A DNA stretch of 64,000 bases from Verrucomicrobiia bacterium (GTDB lineage Bacteria > Verrucomicrobiota > Verrucomicrobiia > Limisphaerales > JADLHS01): NCBI GenBank assembly GCA_026125285.1, contig JAHCLO010000009.1:1-64000 (forward strand), given 5' to 3'. A program made the position numbers and the translations under genes. The stretch's first letter is position 1, and each line of letters starts with the position of its first letter. This document shows, in pieces, positions 8,633 through 18,506 of the stretch. The notes beneath the pieces were generated by a model. That model was not told where the DNA came from and made no database searches. It saw nothing but the letters and a program-made list of their open reading frames with translations.

Positions 8633-11600
8633 TCACGGGGTGGATTCAGCAACCTTGACTCGCAATTCGGCACTGTTGGCACGAATTTCGGGCACATACA
8701 TCGCGTGGCCGAGGACGGGCAACGCGTGAAATTCCCCCGGCACCTCCGCGCGCAGATCGTAGCGGATTTGCCAGACACCCTCGGGCAGCTTGTCAACGAA
8801 CAGCGCCACCTTGCGATCGCGCAGCTCCTGATAGACCCAGCGCTGACGGCCGGTGTAGTCGGTTTGCTCCCTCACGTTTGGCGGTCGTGGCAGCGCAACG
8901 GCGCGGCGCGCGGCGGCAGGGGACATGCCAGACAAGTCAGGCGGGTCGGACGCTGCGGAACTGCCAAACTTCCGCTCCACCGCGCCGCTCTTGAGTTCGC
9001 GCGCGTAAAGCGATTCACCGCTGCGAACTTCCACCGCCTCGAACCCGGCCGGCTTCAGGTCCTCGAAGACCAGGTACTCGTAATTGTTCTTGGCCTCAAT
9101 GGTGATGAGCGTTTCGACGCGCTCGCCGCTCTTGACCGACTCGCCGTCGCGCAACGGCTCCTTGTCATAGACGTAGCCCTTGAGCAGCGTCGGGCGGCCG
9201 ACGAGCTTGTAATACTCGCGCTTCACGAAAATCTCGTTGCCCACCGCAGTGATCGGTTCTTCGAGGCTGAAGAACTTCGCTTCGACCGAAAAATAAATGG
9301 GGGCGTCGCCCGAGTGTCGGACCAGTCGCACCTCGTTCGCGTCTGACACAAGATTGGGAGCGATGACAAACCGGCTCGGCGCGTTGAACACATCTTCTCC
9401 GGCGACTTTCTTCTTCGCGACGGACTTCCCATTCACGAACAACTCGTACTCGAGTTCCGGCTTGAGTTCGCCGCTCACGCGCAGGTAATCGTTCATCGCC
9501 AGCACCACGATGGCGGTGTCGCGCGTGTTGCTCCATTGGGCCCCGCGGCGATTCTTGATCAGCCAGTTCGTGACCGGCTCAATGAGCTTGTTTTTCGGGT
9601 CAATCGTCAGCAACGCCCGCAAGGCAAACGCCGTCGCCTCCACGCCGCCGTCCGACCAGCGCCGGTAGATGCCGTCCTCACCCCAATGGGCCGTGCCCAT
9701 CGTTGAGTGTTGAGTGTTGAGTGTGGAATGTTGAATGTTCTGGCCTCCAATCAACACCGAGGTGTCGGGCCGTTCGTCGCGCTTCACGCCGTTCTCCAGG
9801 TTCTCGATCAGCACTCTGGCCTTGGCCGCATCGTTGAGATGATGCGCGCTCAAGGCGAGCAACGCGCGGGTGTAGGCATTGAGCGCATCGCGTCTGGACC
9901 ACAAATTGTCGAGAGCCTTGGGAATGGACGCGCCTGGCATCCGGTCCTGGAACGGCGCATGGTAAACCACCAGCGCGTGCAGCATGAACGCCTGCATATC
10001 GGGATTCTCCTCCTCCTCGACAATTTCCTTCGCCAGAAAGTCCCTCGCCCGACTGAGCACGTCTTCCTTGACCGTGATCCGGGCGTCACGGGCCAGCAAC
10101 ATTCCCCAAAGGACATAAGCCGTCATCCAATGATCGCTCTCTCCCTCCTTCCACCAGCCCCAACCGCCGTCGCTGTGTTGGAAATCGTAAAGCCGCTCCA
10201 GCCCCGCCTTCACCATCTTGTCGAGTTCCGCGAGGTTCTTCTGCGTCCCCTGGCGCGGCGCGGCCGGCGCCCCCGTCGTGCGGCTTTCAATGCCGCCGAA
10301 CACCCGCCCCATCACGTCCTCGGGATCGAGTCCGACATCGCGCAGCGTTTTCGCCGTGATGGCGGCGGGGAGAAAACGGCTCATCGTTTGTTCGGTGCAG
10401 CCGTAGGGGTAATCAATCAAGTAGGGCAAGGCATCCAGCATCGTCACCGCCAGGCTCGGCGTGACTTGAACGGTCAGGGAAGTTGACCCCGCTTTGCGTT
10501 CCTTCGACAAATCCAGCTTCACCGTGATGTCATTGCCGCGGACTTTGCCGGATTTGGCGATGAACTTCTCGATGCCGTGTTCGTGGGCGAGGTAGGTCTT
10601 TTCCATCGCGTCGGAAAGTGTGCCTGCGCTGGCGTACACTCTGAGAGTCGCGTTGCCGGCTGCTCTAACTGCGACCCGCCAGTCCAGCCGCGCCTCGCCA
10701 TTGGCTGGCACGTTGATGAACGAACCATATACTCCCACTTTGTCCGTTTCGGTGCCCTCGACTGATAGGCCCTTTGCGCCATTGACGTTGAGCGAGCAGT
10801 CAACCCTTAGCTCTTTGTCCGTGTTGTTGTTTACCACTGCCGAGATCGTGACCTTGTCGCCCACGACGAAGAAGCGTGGCGCTTGCAGGCGAACCATCAG
10901 TGGTTGCTTGGTGCGTGTGGTGGCGCTGGCGATGCCAAATTGATTTTCAGCCGAGGCCGCGCGCGCGGTCGCCTTCCAACCCGTAAGCGAGTCGGGATAT
11001 TTCACCTTGATGGTCGCCTGTCCGTTCGCATCCGTTTTCACGTCCGGCCGCCAAAGCATGGTGGAGCGGAAATCCGTGCGGACCTGGACAGCGGGATCAT
11101 CCCCGGGTGGTTCACCCGGCTGTCTGGCAGCTTCTTCAGCCACTGCGCCGACCGGCGTCATGGGCGCGGCGGCTGGCGCGGGCATGCCTGAAAGCGCAGT
11201 GAGGGCAGCCCCGCCACCACCTCCCATGGACCTCATTGGAACGCCAAGACTAACCCGGTCCGCGGCGACGGCCGATTTTGTCGCGTAAAGGTCGCTCTCC
11301 CGGAGTTCATCGTCACGCCAAGCCTCCTCCCGTCCGCGCCGCTCGCGGGCCATGCGCTCGCGTTCCTCGATCAACTCGTCCTTCTCGCCCAAAACCAGCT
11401 TCGCGTAACGCTTCTGGTTCATTGTGGCCTGCGTCTGGATCTGCTGGCCGCGCTTGGTGCCGTAGAAGAACTGTCGCGGATCGCCCGCGTAATCGCTTTG
11501 GATGTAAAACACCGATTCATCCACCAGACTCAACGCCACCTCGGCGGACACCGGTTTGCCTTCGTCATTCTTCGTCGTGATGGTCAGTGTGCCCTCGTCG

Positions 11601-14600
11601 CGCGGCTGGTATTGCGCGCGGTCGGGCTGCACGTCCACGGTGAGGAAATGCTTCGTCGGCGGCACGATGACTTGTTTTGTATCGGTGAAAATCTGCCGGT
11701 CACTCACCATCGCGGCGCTGAGAAACACATTCGGCACGTATTTCTCGTCCACAAACAAGTCAATCAACTTCACTGTGCCGGTGAGATGAACGAGGCGATA
11801 GTGATACAGTTCCTCGCCCTCGACGGTGAACAGCACGTAACGGTCGGGCGAATTGGCCACGAGCATCACGGGCGCTTCGCTGCCGGCGCGGAAGGTGTCC
11901 TTGTCCGCGATGATCTCCACGCCACCGTGCCGGTAGCCGAGGTCGGTGGTGGCGTTGCGGGCGACCCAGACGGTGGTTTCGGCCCGTATGGGATTTGGGA
12001 TTTGAGATTTGAGATTTGAGAGGCGGTCGTCGCTCGCCCAGGCGATGCGATAGTAGCCTTCGCGTTCCGGGGTGAACGTGAGCAGGGCGTTACCCTCGGC
12101 ATCGGTCTTGAGCGTTTGCGTGAGAATCTCGTCGCGCTCGTAACCTCGGAACTTGAGCCGCCAATCCCGTTGATCCGGGCGCTCGGGTGGCGGCGGCCAG
12201 ATTTTGTGTTTCGCCTGAAGCGACTTGAGTTCGTCGCCCTTCACCTCCGTGCCGTCGGGTTTGATCCAGATTTCCCACCAATAGTCGCGCGTGACCTTGA
12301 CCGTGCCCTCGACCTGCACGGGCTGCCCGTTGGCATCGAGCGCCTTGAAGTCCACGCGCACGCGGTCTTGGGGCCGATACAAATTGTGCTCGGCCTGTGG
12401 ATAAACGTAGTAGCGCTGCCGCGTCACGCGCACGCTGCCGTTGCCGACGATCTCGCGCCGGCTGGCGTCGGTGACGCGCGCTTCGATGCGATACTCGAAA
12501 TCCTGATTCGCGTTCGCCGGCGTCTCGAAGGTGAGTGTGGCCTTGCCCGTGGCGTCAGTCTTGAGCGTTTCGCGTTTCACAATCTGGCCGCCGCCATACC
12601 AGCGACCAAACCGGCCCGGGCCGCTGTCCATGTCCTCGTAGAACCAGGGGAAGTCGCGGGGCTTGCGCCACGAGTGCCAGAACGGGTTTTGCCGCACCAA
12701 CACCTCGACGCTCGCGTTGGCCACCGGGCCGCCGAAGTAGTAGTCCGCCTGCACCGTCACCTCGACGGTTTCGCCCAGCCGGAACGCCTTGCGTTTGCCG
12801 TCTTCCTCGGGTGTTTGCACACTCACCTTGAACTCGGGCAGTTTGTATTCTTCGAGCCGGAACAGCGTCGCGCCGCCAATGCCGTTCTTGCGGCCGTCGT
12901 CCCAGAATTGAATTTGATACTCGCCCAGCGGCATGGCCTCCGTGAGTTCGAGTTCACCCCACGCGCTGCCGAAGGCATTGAGCGTGACCTTGTCCGCCGT
13001 GACCTTCGTCCCGCGCGGATCAGTGATCTCAAATTCCACCGTCGCGTTGGCCGGTGTGGAATAAACCGAACCATTGTAGCGGCGGGCGGTGAACTTCCAG
13101 TTCGCCGTTTCTTTCGGGCGATAAGCGGGGCGGTCGGTGAAGGCGTAGATGCGCCAGGACTGCTGCTCGCCGCGATGCCAGTAGCTGTTGCCGGGGCTGA
13201 ACGCCTGACGGTCGTTGAGAATGGCACTGGCGAACAGCTCCAATCCGCGCTCGGGCCGATTGGACAGATCAAACACAGCGATGCCGTCCGCGCCCGTTTC
13301 CTTGGTCTGTTCGCGGGCGTGCCAGCGGCTGCCATCGTACCAGCGTTCCCAGAGTTTTGCTTTTGCGTTCGCCAGCGGGGCGCTGTGCAGCGCGTTGCAG
13401 AAATACACCAACGCCTGTCGGCCCGAGGTTTTCAGCACGAGCGCGGCGTCCGTGACCAGAATCAGTTCGCGCACCTCTTTGCCGCCGGCCCTGGCCTCCA
13501 ACACATACGAGCCGGGCTTGAGTTTCTCGTCCAGGCGAACGGCGGCGCTGCCGGGTTTGTGATCGCCCGCGTCCTTGGTGTCATGGGTCCACGATTTGAG
13601 GCGTTCGCGCTTGCTCAGATCAATGGAAGTCAACCAGTCAATCCGTCGTCTTTCGTCCAACCGCGTCAAATCCACGTCGCGGTTGAACTCCACCGGATAC
13701 AGCGCCAGTTCGATCTGTTTCACGTTCCGCCAATTCAGGTGGTATTGGATCTCCGAGTCGGGAAGGAAGATGTGCGGCACGCTCACGCCAAGTTGCGGTT
13801 CGGTGATGTTCCTGATCTGTTGCTGGGCCTGCTGCCAATAACGGGTTTCGCCTTCGATGAACTCACTTACCAGCCGGCGGAACAGTTCGAGCGCCTTGGG
13901 AAAGTCCGGCTCCTGCCGCCAGTTGCCGTCGGCCAGCGGGATGGCGCGGCCCTGGTTCGCCATCCACTCGGCGTAATGGTAGAGCGCATCGTCATACCAG
14001 TCGGTCTGCTTGCCGAGCGCCAGCGCGCCCTCGAAATGTTCCGGCATGCGGGCGCGGCGCTCCCAATTCCCGCCCTGGTTGCGCAGGTTCATGGCGATGA
14101 AGAAGTGGGCGCGCGCCTGGTCGTTGCCGGTTGGCGCGATCTTGAGCGCGTTGTCGAGGACCTCGAGGGGAAGTTGCGCGCCCCAATAACCGGCATAGCG
14201 CTCGCGCCCGACGCCCGGCGGGCTGACGGCTTTCCAAATCATTCCTAGGTAACGCTCACGCGCCCGTTCGATGTCGCGCGCGCCGGCCCACCAATCCAGC
14301 GCCTGCTGATAACTTGGCCAGGCCGCGCCCCAATTCTGCTGGTTGCGTCGCGTCCAGTGAAAATCGCCCAGCGACTCCTGCGTCTCCGCCCACGTCTGGT
14401 CCCGATCTTCGACGCGCTGGGTTTCGTTCAGGGATTGCTCCAGCCATGCGCGTGCCTGATCGAGTTTGGTGGTGTCCGCGGTCTGCGTGCCCGCCTGTGA
14501 ACGCCAAAGCGTGTCGGCATTGCGAAAGAACACCCAGCGCGCTTCGTTCGAGGTGAGGTTCGACATCAGCATCGCCCGCGCGTAAAGCTCGTGCGCCTTG

Positions 14601-14737
14601 GCATAAGAGCCGTCGGCGTAAAGCTGCTCCGCGTCGCGCTTGAGCTGTGCGTAATCCGGCGGCGAGGCGGGGGTGGGTTGGGCGAAGCCGCTGAGCACAA
14701 CGGTCGCAAACAGTGCGGTAATCAGGCGCCATTTCAT
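8633..14737 (-). CDS. Alpha-2-macroglobulin family protein
   Basis: The ATG at 14737 is chosen over an upstream in-frame start because it has a good ribosome site (GGAAGGA, 5 bases upstream) and opens a signal peptide (MKWRLITALFATVVLSGFAQ). The 2034-residue product has a helical, TPR-like N-terminal region (about 25-330), a series of macroglobulin beta domains, and an Ala/Gly/Pro-rich stretch near 1166-1216 that sits where a bait region is expected. Next come the A2M core (LWRPDVKTDANG) and a CxEQ thioester-type motif (YGCTEQ, Cys near 1447) in an alpha/alpha-toroid. Bacterial A2Ms are thought to trap foreign proteases in the periplasm. There is no lipobox Cys. The usual pbpC neighbour is absent. 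Two heptamer minisatellites lie inside the frame. Confidence 0.93.
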   Translation of the reverse strand: MKWRLITALFATVVLSGFAQPTPASPPDYAQLKRDAEQLYADGSYAKAHELYARAMLMSNLTSNEARWVFFRNADTLWRSQAGTQTADTTKLDQARAWLEQSLNETQRVEDRDQTWAETQESLGDFHWTRRNQQNWGAAWPSYQQALDWWAGARDIERARERYLGMIWKAVSPPGVGRERYAGYWGAQLPLEVLDNALKIAPTGNDQARAHFFIAMNLRNQGGNWERRARMPEHFEGALALGKQTDWYDDALYHYAEWMANQGRAIPLADGNWRQEPDFPKALELFRRLVSEFIEGETRYWQQAQQQIRNITEPQLGVSVPHIFLPDSEIQYHLNWRNVKQIELALYPVEFNRDVDLTRLDERRRIDWLTSIDLSKRERLKSWTHDTKDAGDHKPGSAAVRLDEKLKPGSYVLEARAGGKEVRELILVTDAALVLKTSGRQALVYFCNALHSAPLANAKAKLWERWYDGSRWHAREQTKETGADGIAVFDLSNRPERGLELFASAILNDRQAFSPGNSYWHRGEQQSWRIYAFTDRPAYRPKETANWKFTARRYNGSVYSTPANATVEFEITDPRGTKVTADKVTLNAFGSAWGELELTEAMPLGEYQIQFWDDGRKNGIGGATLFRLEEYKLPEFKVSVQTPEEDGKRKAFRLGETVEVTVQADYYFGGPVANASVEVLVRQNPFWHSWRKPRDFPWFYEDMDSGPGRFGRWYGGGQIVKRETLKTDATGKATLTFETPANANQDFEYRIEARVTDASRREIVGNGSVRVTRQRYYVYPQAEHNLYRPQDRVRVDFKALDANGQPVQVEGTVKVTRDYWWEIWIKPDGTEVKGDELKSLQAKHKIWPPPPERPDQRDWRLKFRGYERDEILTQTLKTDAEGNALLTFTPEREGYYRIAWASDDRLSNLKSQIPNPIRAETTVWVARNATTDLGYRHGGVEIIADKDTFRAGSEAPVMLVANSPDRYVLFTVEGEELYHYRLVHLTGTVKLIDLFVDEKYVPNVFLSAAMVSDRQIFTDTKQVIVPPTKHFLTVDVQPDRAQYQPRDEGTLTITTKNDEGKPVSAEVALSLVDESVFYIQSDYAGDPRQFFYGTKRGQQIQTQATMNQKRYAKLVLGEKDELIEERERMARERRGREEAWRDDELRESDLYATKSAVAADRVSLGVPMRSMGGGGGAALTALSGMPAPAAAPMTPVGAVAEEAARQPGEPPGDDPAVQVRTDFRSTMLWRPDVKTDANGQATIKVKYPDSLTGWKATARAASAENQFGIASATTRTKQPLMVRLQAPRFFVVGDKVTISAVVNNNTDKELRVDCSLNVNGAKGLSVEGTETDKVGVYGSFINVPANGEARLDWRVAVRAAGNATLRVYASAGTLSDAMEKTYLAHEHGIEKFIAKSGKVRGNDITVKLDLSKERKAGSTSLTVQVTPSLAVTMLDALPYLIDYPYGCTEQTMSRFLPAAITAKTLRDVGLDPEDVMGRVFGGIESRTTGAPAAPRQGTQKNLAELDKMVKAGLERLYDFQHSDGGWGWWKEGESDHWMTAYVLWGMLLARDARITVKEDVLSRARDFLAKEIVEEEENPDMQAFMLHALVVYHAPFQDRMPGASIPKALDNLWSRRDALNAYTRALLALSAHHLNDAAKARVLIENLENGVKRDERPDTSVLIGGQNIQHSTLNTQHSTMGTAHWGEDGIYRRWSDGGVEATAFALRALLTIDPKNKLIEPVTNWLIKNRRGAQWSNTRDTAIVVLAMNDYLRVSGELKPELEYELFVNGKSVAKKKVAGEDVFNAPSRFVIAPNLVSDANEVRLVRHSGDAPIYFSVEAKFFSLEEPITAVGNEIFVKREYYKLVGRPTLLKGYVYDKEPLRDGESVKSGERVETLITIEAKNNYEYLVFEDLKPAGFEAVEVRSGESLYARELKSGAVERKFGSSAASDPPDLSGMSPAAARRAVALPRPPNVREQTDYTGRQRWVYQELRDRKVALFVDKLPEGVWQIRYDLRAEVPGEFHALPVLGHAMYVPEIRANSAELRVKVAESTP
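9702..9736. repeat. Heptamer minisatellite inside the macroglobulin gene
   Basis: Five tandem 7-base units (gttgagt x3, gtggaat, gttgaat) lie in frame in the macroglobulin gene. On the coding strand they give the odd peptide segment HSTLNTQHSTM in the thioester domain. Confidence 0.85.
11990..12017. repeat. Second heptamer minisatellite inside the macroglobulin gene
   Basis: Four tandem 7-base units (gggattt x2, gagattt x2) lie within the same reading frame. They encode a segment SNLKSQIPNP between beta domains. The unit differs from that at 9702-9736. Confidence 0.85.
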
Positions 14738-14885
14738 AATGTCCTTCCGTTGGACGGTGTCGAAGCCAAAATGCTCCCGGCTTGAGAGCGAGGCGAGAAG
14801 ATTCAATGCGGCACGGAAAGGCCGATGGGCAACGCTCACCGCGCAGACAAACTGCGCCCCAATCGAAAAGCCCTCGGCACGTGGA

Positions 14886-16343
14886 TCAGGTGAATTGTTC
14901 CAGCCGTTCGTAGGCGGAGTTCCAGACGGTCGCGTGCGGGTGGAGCGTTTCGAAGCGGAAGGAGTCACTCACGATCTGGCGGGCAACTTCGAGCGAGGAC
15001 AGATGCCCCAAGGCGATGGCTTGCAGCAGGACGTTGCCCACGGCGGTGGATTCTTCCGGCACGATCACGATCGGAATTTGCAGGGCGTTGGTGATGAAGG
15101 AGGTCAACAAGGGATTCTGGAAGCCGCCGTCCAGGACGAAGAGCCGCTGAATCCGTTGCCCGGTCACGCGTTGGATTTCCTCCAGCGTCCGCCGATAACT
15201 CAGGGCAATGCTTTCCAGCACGCAGCGAATGATGGGGCCGGGTTTGCGCGGTACCGGCTGGCCGGTTTCCTTGCAGAACGCCTTGATCTTTTGCGGCACG
15301 TCGCCCGGCGAAAGAATCCGCTCGTCCAAGGGATTGATCAAAGACTCGAACGGCGGCGCTTGCGCGGCCAGATGCATAATGACCGACGGGTCCAGATCGT
15401 ATTCCGTGCCGGCCCAGGCGCGCCGACATTCTTCCACGAGCCAGAGGCCGACGGTGGGTTTCATGAACCGCACCGTGCCGCCATAGCCCGTTTCGTTGGC
15501 GAAGCCGAGTTGACGGGCCAGCGGGCTTGCGAGCGGATGCGGCAGTTCAACGCCCATCTGCGCCCACGTGCCCGGCTGCAAGAAGGCCCAAGGGACATCC
15601 GGGTGAGCGGGCAGCCCCGCAATGGCCGACGCCAGTGCGTGGGAGCATGAGGAAACCACGTTCACGTCTTCGAGCCGGATTTGCTCGGCAATACTGTCGC
15701 GCAGGGGTCCCAGCAGCGTGCCCGAAGGAACCACCGGCGGCAGCAAATGCGGCGGCAAACGGAGGGCGCTCACGAGCCGATCCGACCAGACCTGTTGGAA
15801 GGGATTGAAAAGCTGGGTGGTGCCGGCCATCGAGCCTTCAATACCAGCCTGGCCGGAGAGCAGGAAATTGAAACCATCCGCCACGGGCAGCAGCCGGTTG
15901 CCCCTGGCCAGACGCCGGGGTTTCTCGACGCCCAATTGAAACAGCGTGCTGTGCGGTTGCGGCTGGCCTCCGGTTTCCTCGTAGATCGTTTCCGAAGGGA
16001 TGCGGGAAAGGAGGTCGCGCATGCCGGCTTGGGCCCGGGGAGTGGGCTGGGCATGGGTGGGCGTGATCAGCGAACCGCCGGAGTCGAAGAGCATGTAATC
16101 ATGACCCCAGGAACTGCAACTGATGCTGTGGATGGGTTCGTCCGCCCGCCCAACTTCGGCCAATCCCTGCATTACTTGGTGATACAGCCCGGCAATGTCC
16201 CACTGCGAATCATCGCCCACCTGGATGGGTGCGTTGTCGAACCGATGAATCTCGGAGAGTCGCAATTTGCCCTGGTGCAAATTCCCCAGCAGAACCCGAC
16301 CCCGATGAGCGCCCAAGTCACAAGCAACGTACGCAGTTTCCAT
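14886..16343 (-). CDS. FGGY-family carbohydrate kinase, rhamnulokinase-like
   Basis: This 485-residue protein shows the ASKHA/FGGY sugar-kinase architecture. The N-terminal phosphate-1 loop is CDLGAHRGRVLLG (near 8-20), followed by SCSSWGHDYMLFD (the WG.D substrate-loop block seen in RhaB-type kinases) and a C-terminal nucleotide domain with LFVLDGGFQNPLL. Rhamnulokinases phosphorylate L-rhamnulose. The exact sugar here is uncertain because no rha isomerase or aldolase gene is nearby. The ATG at 16343 is preferred over an upstream ATG at 16547, because the extra 68 residues are low in homology-like features and partly encoded by an intergenic palindrome. Confidence 0.8.
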   Translation of the reverse strand: METAYVACDLGAHRGRVLLGNLHQGKLRLSEIHRFDNAPIQVGDDSQWDIAGLYHQVMQGLAEVGRADEPIHSISCSSWGHDYMLFDSGGSLITPTHAQPTPRAQAGMRDLLSRIPSETIYEETGGQPQPHSTLFQLGVEKPRRLARGNRLLPVADGFNFLLSGQAGIEGSMAGTTQLFNPFQQVWSDRLVSALRLPPHLLPPVVPSGTLLGPLRDSIAEQIRLEDVNVVSSCSHALASAIAGLPAHPDVPWAFLQPGTWAQMGVELPHPLASPLARQLGFANETGYGGTVRFMKPTVGLWLVEECRRAWAGTEYDLDPSVIMHLAAQAPPFESLINPLDERILSPGDVPQKIKAFCKETGQPVPRKPGPIIRCVLESIALSYRRTLEEIQRVTGQRIQRLFVLDGGFQNPLLTSFITNALQIPIVIVPEESTAVGNVLLQAIALGHLSSLEVARQIVSDSFRFETLHPHATVWNSAYERLEQFT

Positions 16344-16449
16344 GATGGGAGTCGGAAAGCGCCCGCCGTGCCACTGCCTGTCCGCCGAACTGGCTTTGCC
16401 AGCCGGGCGAAGTTTCCGCCCGGATTTTGCAGCACTCCTCCCCAGGTCC

Positions 16450-16523
16450 TGTAGCTGCGGACGTGAGTCCGCTCCATCTGAACCCGGGGAAGAATTCAAA
16501 GCCGATTCACGTCGGCGGCTACA
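16450..16523. repeat. Dispersed palindromic repeat, family A, copy 1
   Basis: The left arm tgtagctgcggacgtgagt (16450) and right arm cacgtcggcggctaca (ending 16523) are inverted copies around a 30-base centre. Three related elements lie at 25014, 54496 and 57422. All are essentially intergenic. Confidence 0.8.
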
Positions 16524-16654
16524 GTCCAGGGGCTCTGAATGCGCCACGGGCTGCAGAACCTTCTCTCCCTAGGAAGTTCAGAGCTTTTCGCAACCGCGCG
16601 GGTGCCCCAACCCAGCGCCAATGTGTACCAGAATAATGCGGTTCCGGCCTGCGA

Positions 16655-18058
16655 CTAGACCACGCGCATTTGCACCGCGTCCACGATCTGCTCCCCGACT
16701 ACAATCGAGCCAATGATGACCACCGTGGCGCCCGGCTGCAACTGCCCCTGTCCGGTCAGTTCCGTCAGCGCGGCTTCAATCGTGTTCTCCGGGTTGATGA
16801 GATCGAACGGGACCACGAACGGCGTCACGCCCCAACTGAGGGTCAGCCCGCTGGCCGCGTGCTCGCCCGAACACAGCGCGTAAATGGGCGACGCATGGGG
16901 CCGCAACCAACTGACATAGCGCGCCATGTTGCCGCTGCGCGTGATCACCAGAATGGCGGCGGCCTTGAGTTCGTTGGCCATCACCACGGCGCTCTTGACC
17001 AGTTTCTGCCGCGGCGTGGTCATGCTGGCGTCCTCGAAAAAATTGGCCCCGCCGCTGCGTTCAATGCGTTCCGCGATGCGGTTGAAGACTTCCAGGCATT
17101 TGACCGGATATTTGCCCACGGTGGTTTCGCCGCTCAACATGATGGCATCGGCCTGTTCAAAAACCGCGTTGGCCACGTCCGTCACTTCCGCGCGCGTAGG
17201 CATGGGCGCTTCGATCATGCTCTCCAGCATGTGCGTGGCCACGAGGACCGGCTTGCCGACCAGCAGACACGTCTTGACGATCCGGCGCTGGACGATGGGC
17301 AGTTCCTCGTAGGGAATTTCGATACCCAGATCACCGCGCGCCACCATGATGCCGTCGGCTTCGCGCACGATTTCGTCCAGATGCGCGACCGCCTGCTGGT
17401 CTTCAATCTTGGCAATCACAAAGGGCGGCGGTTGGCCCTCCGGGAACAGTTCCTTGAGCTGCAACAGATCGCGCGCCTCGCGCACAAAGGACAGGGCGAT
17501 GAAATCCACGCCCAATTCAAGACCCAGCTTCACATCCTGGATGTCCTTGGCGGTCAACGCGGGCAAACTCACTTTGACCCCCGGCAAATTGATGTGCCGC
17601 CGGCTGCCCAGCTTGCCTTCGGTGAGCACTTCGCACTCGACCTGATTCCCCGCTTTGCCGAGCACTTTCATCTGGATGTTGCCGTTGTCAATCAGCACCA
17701 CGTCGCCCACGCTGATGTCGTTCACAAAGTTGGCGTAGTTCACATCCACGGAATGTTCCTCCTCGCTGCGTTCGCCGCGGACGGTGAGGGTAAACTTCTG
17801 CCCGGGCTGAAGATCGAGCGGCACGCTCAAATCGCCCGTGCGGATGGCCGGTCCTTGCGTGTCCATCATCACACCGACAAAGCGCCGGCGCGTGGCCGCG
17901 GCTGAACGGATGTCCGCCACCACGCGGCGCACCCAGTCGTGCCGGGCGTGCGACATGTTGAGGCGGAAGACATTCACGCCCGCGTCCAGCAAGCGGGCAA
18001 TCATGGCGGCGGAGTCCGTGGCCGGACCGAGCGTGGCGACTATTTTGGTTCTGCGCAT
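16655..18058 (-). CDS. pyk: Pyruvate kinase
   Basis: This 467-residue protein matches pyruvate kinase along its length. The N-terminus is RRTKIVATLGPA. RLNMSHA carries the catalytic Arg, GVMMDTQGPAIRTG starts the B domain, FVIAKIEDQQAV holds the active-site Lys signature, and IMVARGDLGIEIP binds Mg and substrate. RAEVTDVANAV and LSGETTVGKYP complete the core. It makes ATP and pyruvate from phosphoenolpyruvate in glycolysis. The C-terminal domain is standard, without an extra PEP-utiliser domain. The gene is divergent from the ferredoxin gene, leaving a 144-base shared upstream region. Start: ATG at 18058. Confidence 0.97.
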   Translation of the reverse strand: MRRTKIVATLGPATDSAAMIARLLDAGVNVFRLNMSHARHDWVRRVVADIRSAAATRRRFVGVMMDTQGPAIRTGDLSVPLDLQPGQKFTLTVRGERSEEEHSVDVNYANFVNDISVGDVVLIDNGNIQMKVLGKAGNQVECEVLTEGKLGSRRHINLPGVKVSLPALTAKDIQDVKLGLELGVDFIALSFVREARDLLQLKELFPEGQPPPFVIAKIEDQQAVAHLDEIVREADGIMVARGDLGIEIPYEELPIVQRRIVKTCLLVGKPVLVATHMLESMIEAPMPTRAEVTDVANAVFEQADAIMLSGETTVGKYPVKCLEVFNRIAERIERSGGANFFEDASMTTPRQKLVKSAVVMANELKAAAILVITRSGNMARYVSWLRPHASPIYALCSGEHAASGLTLSWGVTPFVVPFDLINPENTIEAALTELTGQGQLQPGATVVIIGSIVVGEQIVDAVQMRVV

Positions 18059-18202
18059 GAGGACAATCGTTTCGTGGATGAGCGTACGAGCACGGCGGCG
18101 GATGAAAAGTCCAAAGCGAAATCAAATGAGACTTGCCATGCCGGGGGCCGGGGGCCTATTTTGCATCCCCGTAAGAGACACTCTTCAACGAAAGATAAAT
18201 TT

Positions 18203-18436
18203 ATGGCTGACGTGGCAAACCGATACCCCGAAAACGTTTCCGGCAAGTATTACGTGGACAACCAATGCATTGATTGCGACCTGTGCCGTGAAACGGCGCC
18301 GGATAATTTCAAACGCAACGAAGACGGCGGCTATTCGTTCGTCTATAAACAACCGGAGTCGCCCGAGGAGGAGGACCGCTGCAAGGAGGCCAAGGAAGGT
18401 TGCCCCGTGGAAGCCATCGGCGATAACGGAGCCTAG
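18203..18436 (+). CDS. Small 4Fe-4S ferredoxin
   Basis: This 77-residue protein has one cluster-binding set: CIDCDLC (C-x2-C-x2-C) and a distal Cys in EGCPVEAIG, the pattern of monocluster [4Fe-4S] ferredoxins. The spacing between the halves is longer than in 2x[4Fe-4S] proteins, and only one cluster can form. It would be a low-potential cytoplasmic electron carrier. The ATG at 18203 is chosen because the family typically starts MADV.NRYPENV; the longer in-frame extension overlaps pyk and its promoter region. A hairpin terminator follows directly. Confidence 0.9.
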   Translation: MADVANRYPENVSGKYYVDNQCIDCDLCRETAPDNFKRNEDGGYSFVYKQPESPEEEDRCKEAKEGCPVEAIGDNGA

Positions 18437-18457
18437 CCGCGCATCACTTTTTCCGAC

Positions 18458-18490
18458 AGCCCGCAGCCTTCACGGTTGCGGGCTTTCTTG
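18458..18490 (+). terminator. Rho-independent terminator after the ferredoxin gene
   Basis: Stem agcccgcagcc / ggttgcgggct with a five-base loop, followed by ttcttg. It lies 21 bases after the ferredoxin stop and could also serve the convergent lipoprotein gene. Confidence 0.75.
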
Positions 18491-18506
18491 TGCCGGCACT
18501 CTCGGA

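Noticed and set aside
12116..14248. A 710-codon open frame on the plus strand within the macroglobulin gene
   Set aside because: It is entirely antisense to a strongly supported gene, has no recognisable domain, and such antisense frames are expected in GC-rich coding DNA.
16670..17905. Plus-strand frame opposite pyruvate kinase
   Set aside because: Shadow of the third-codon-position GC bias; the minus strand has the full pyruvate kinase signature.
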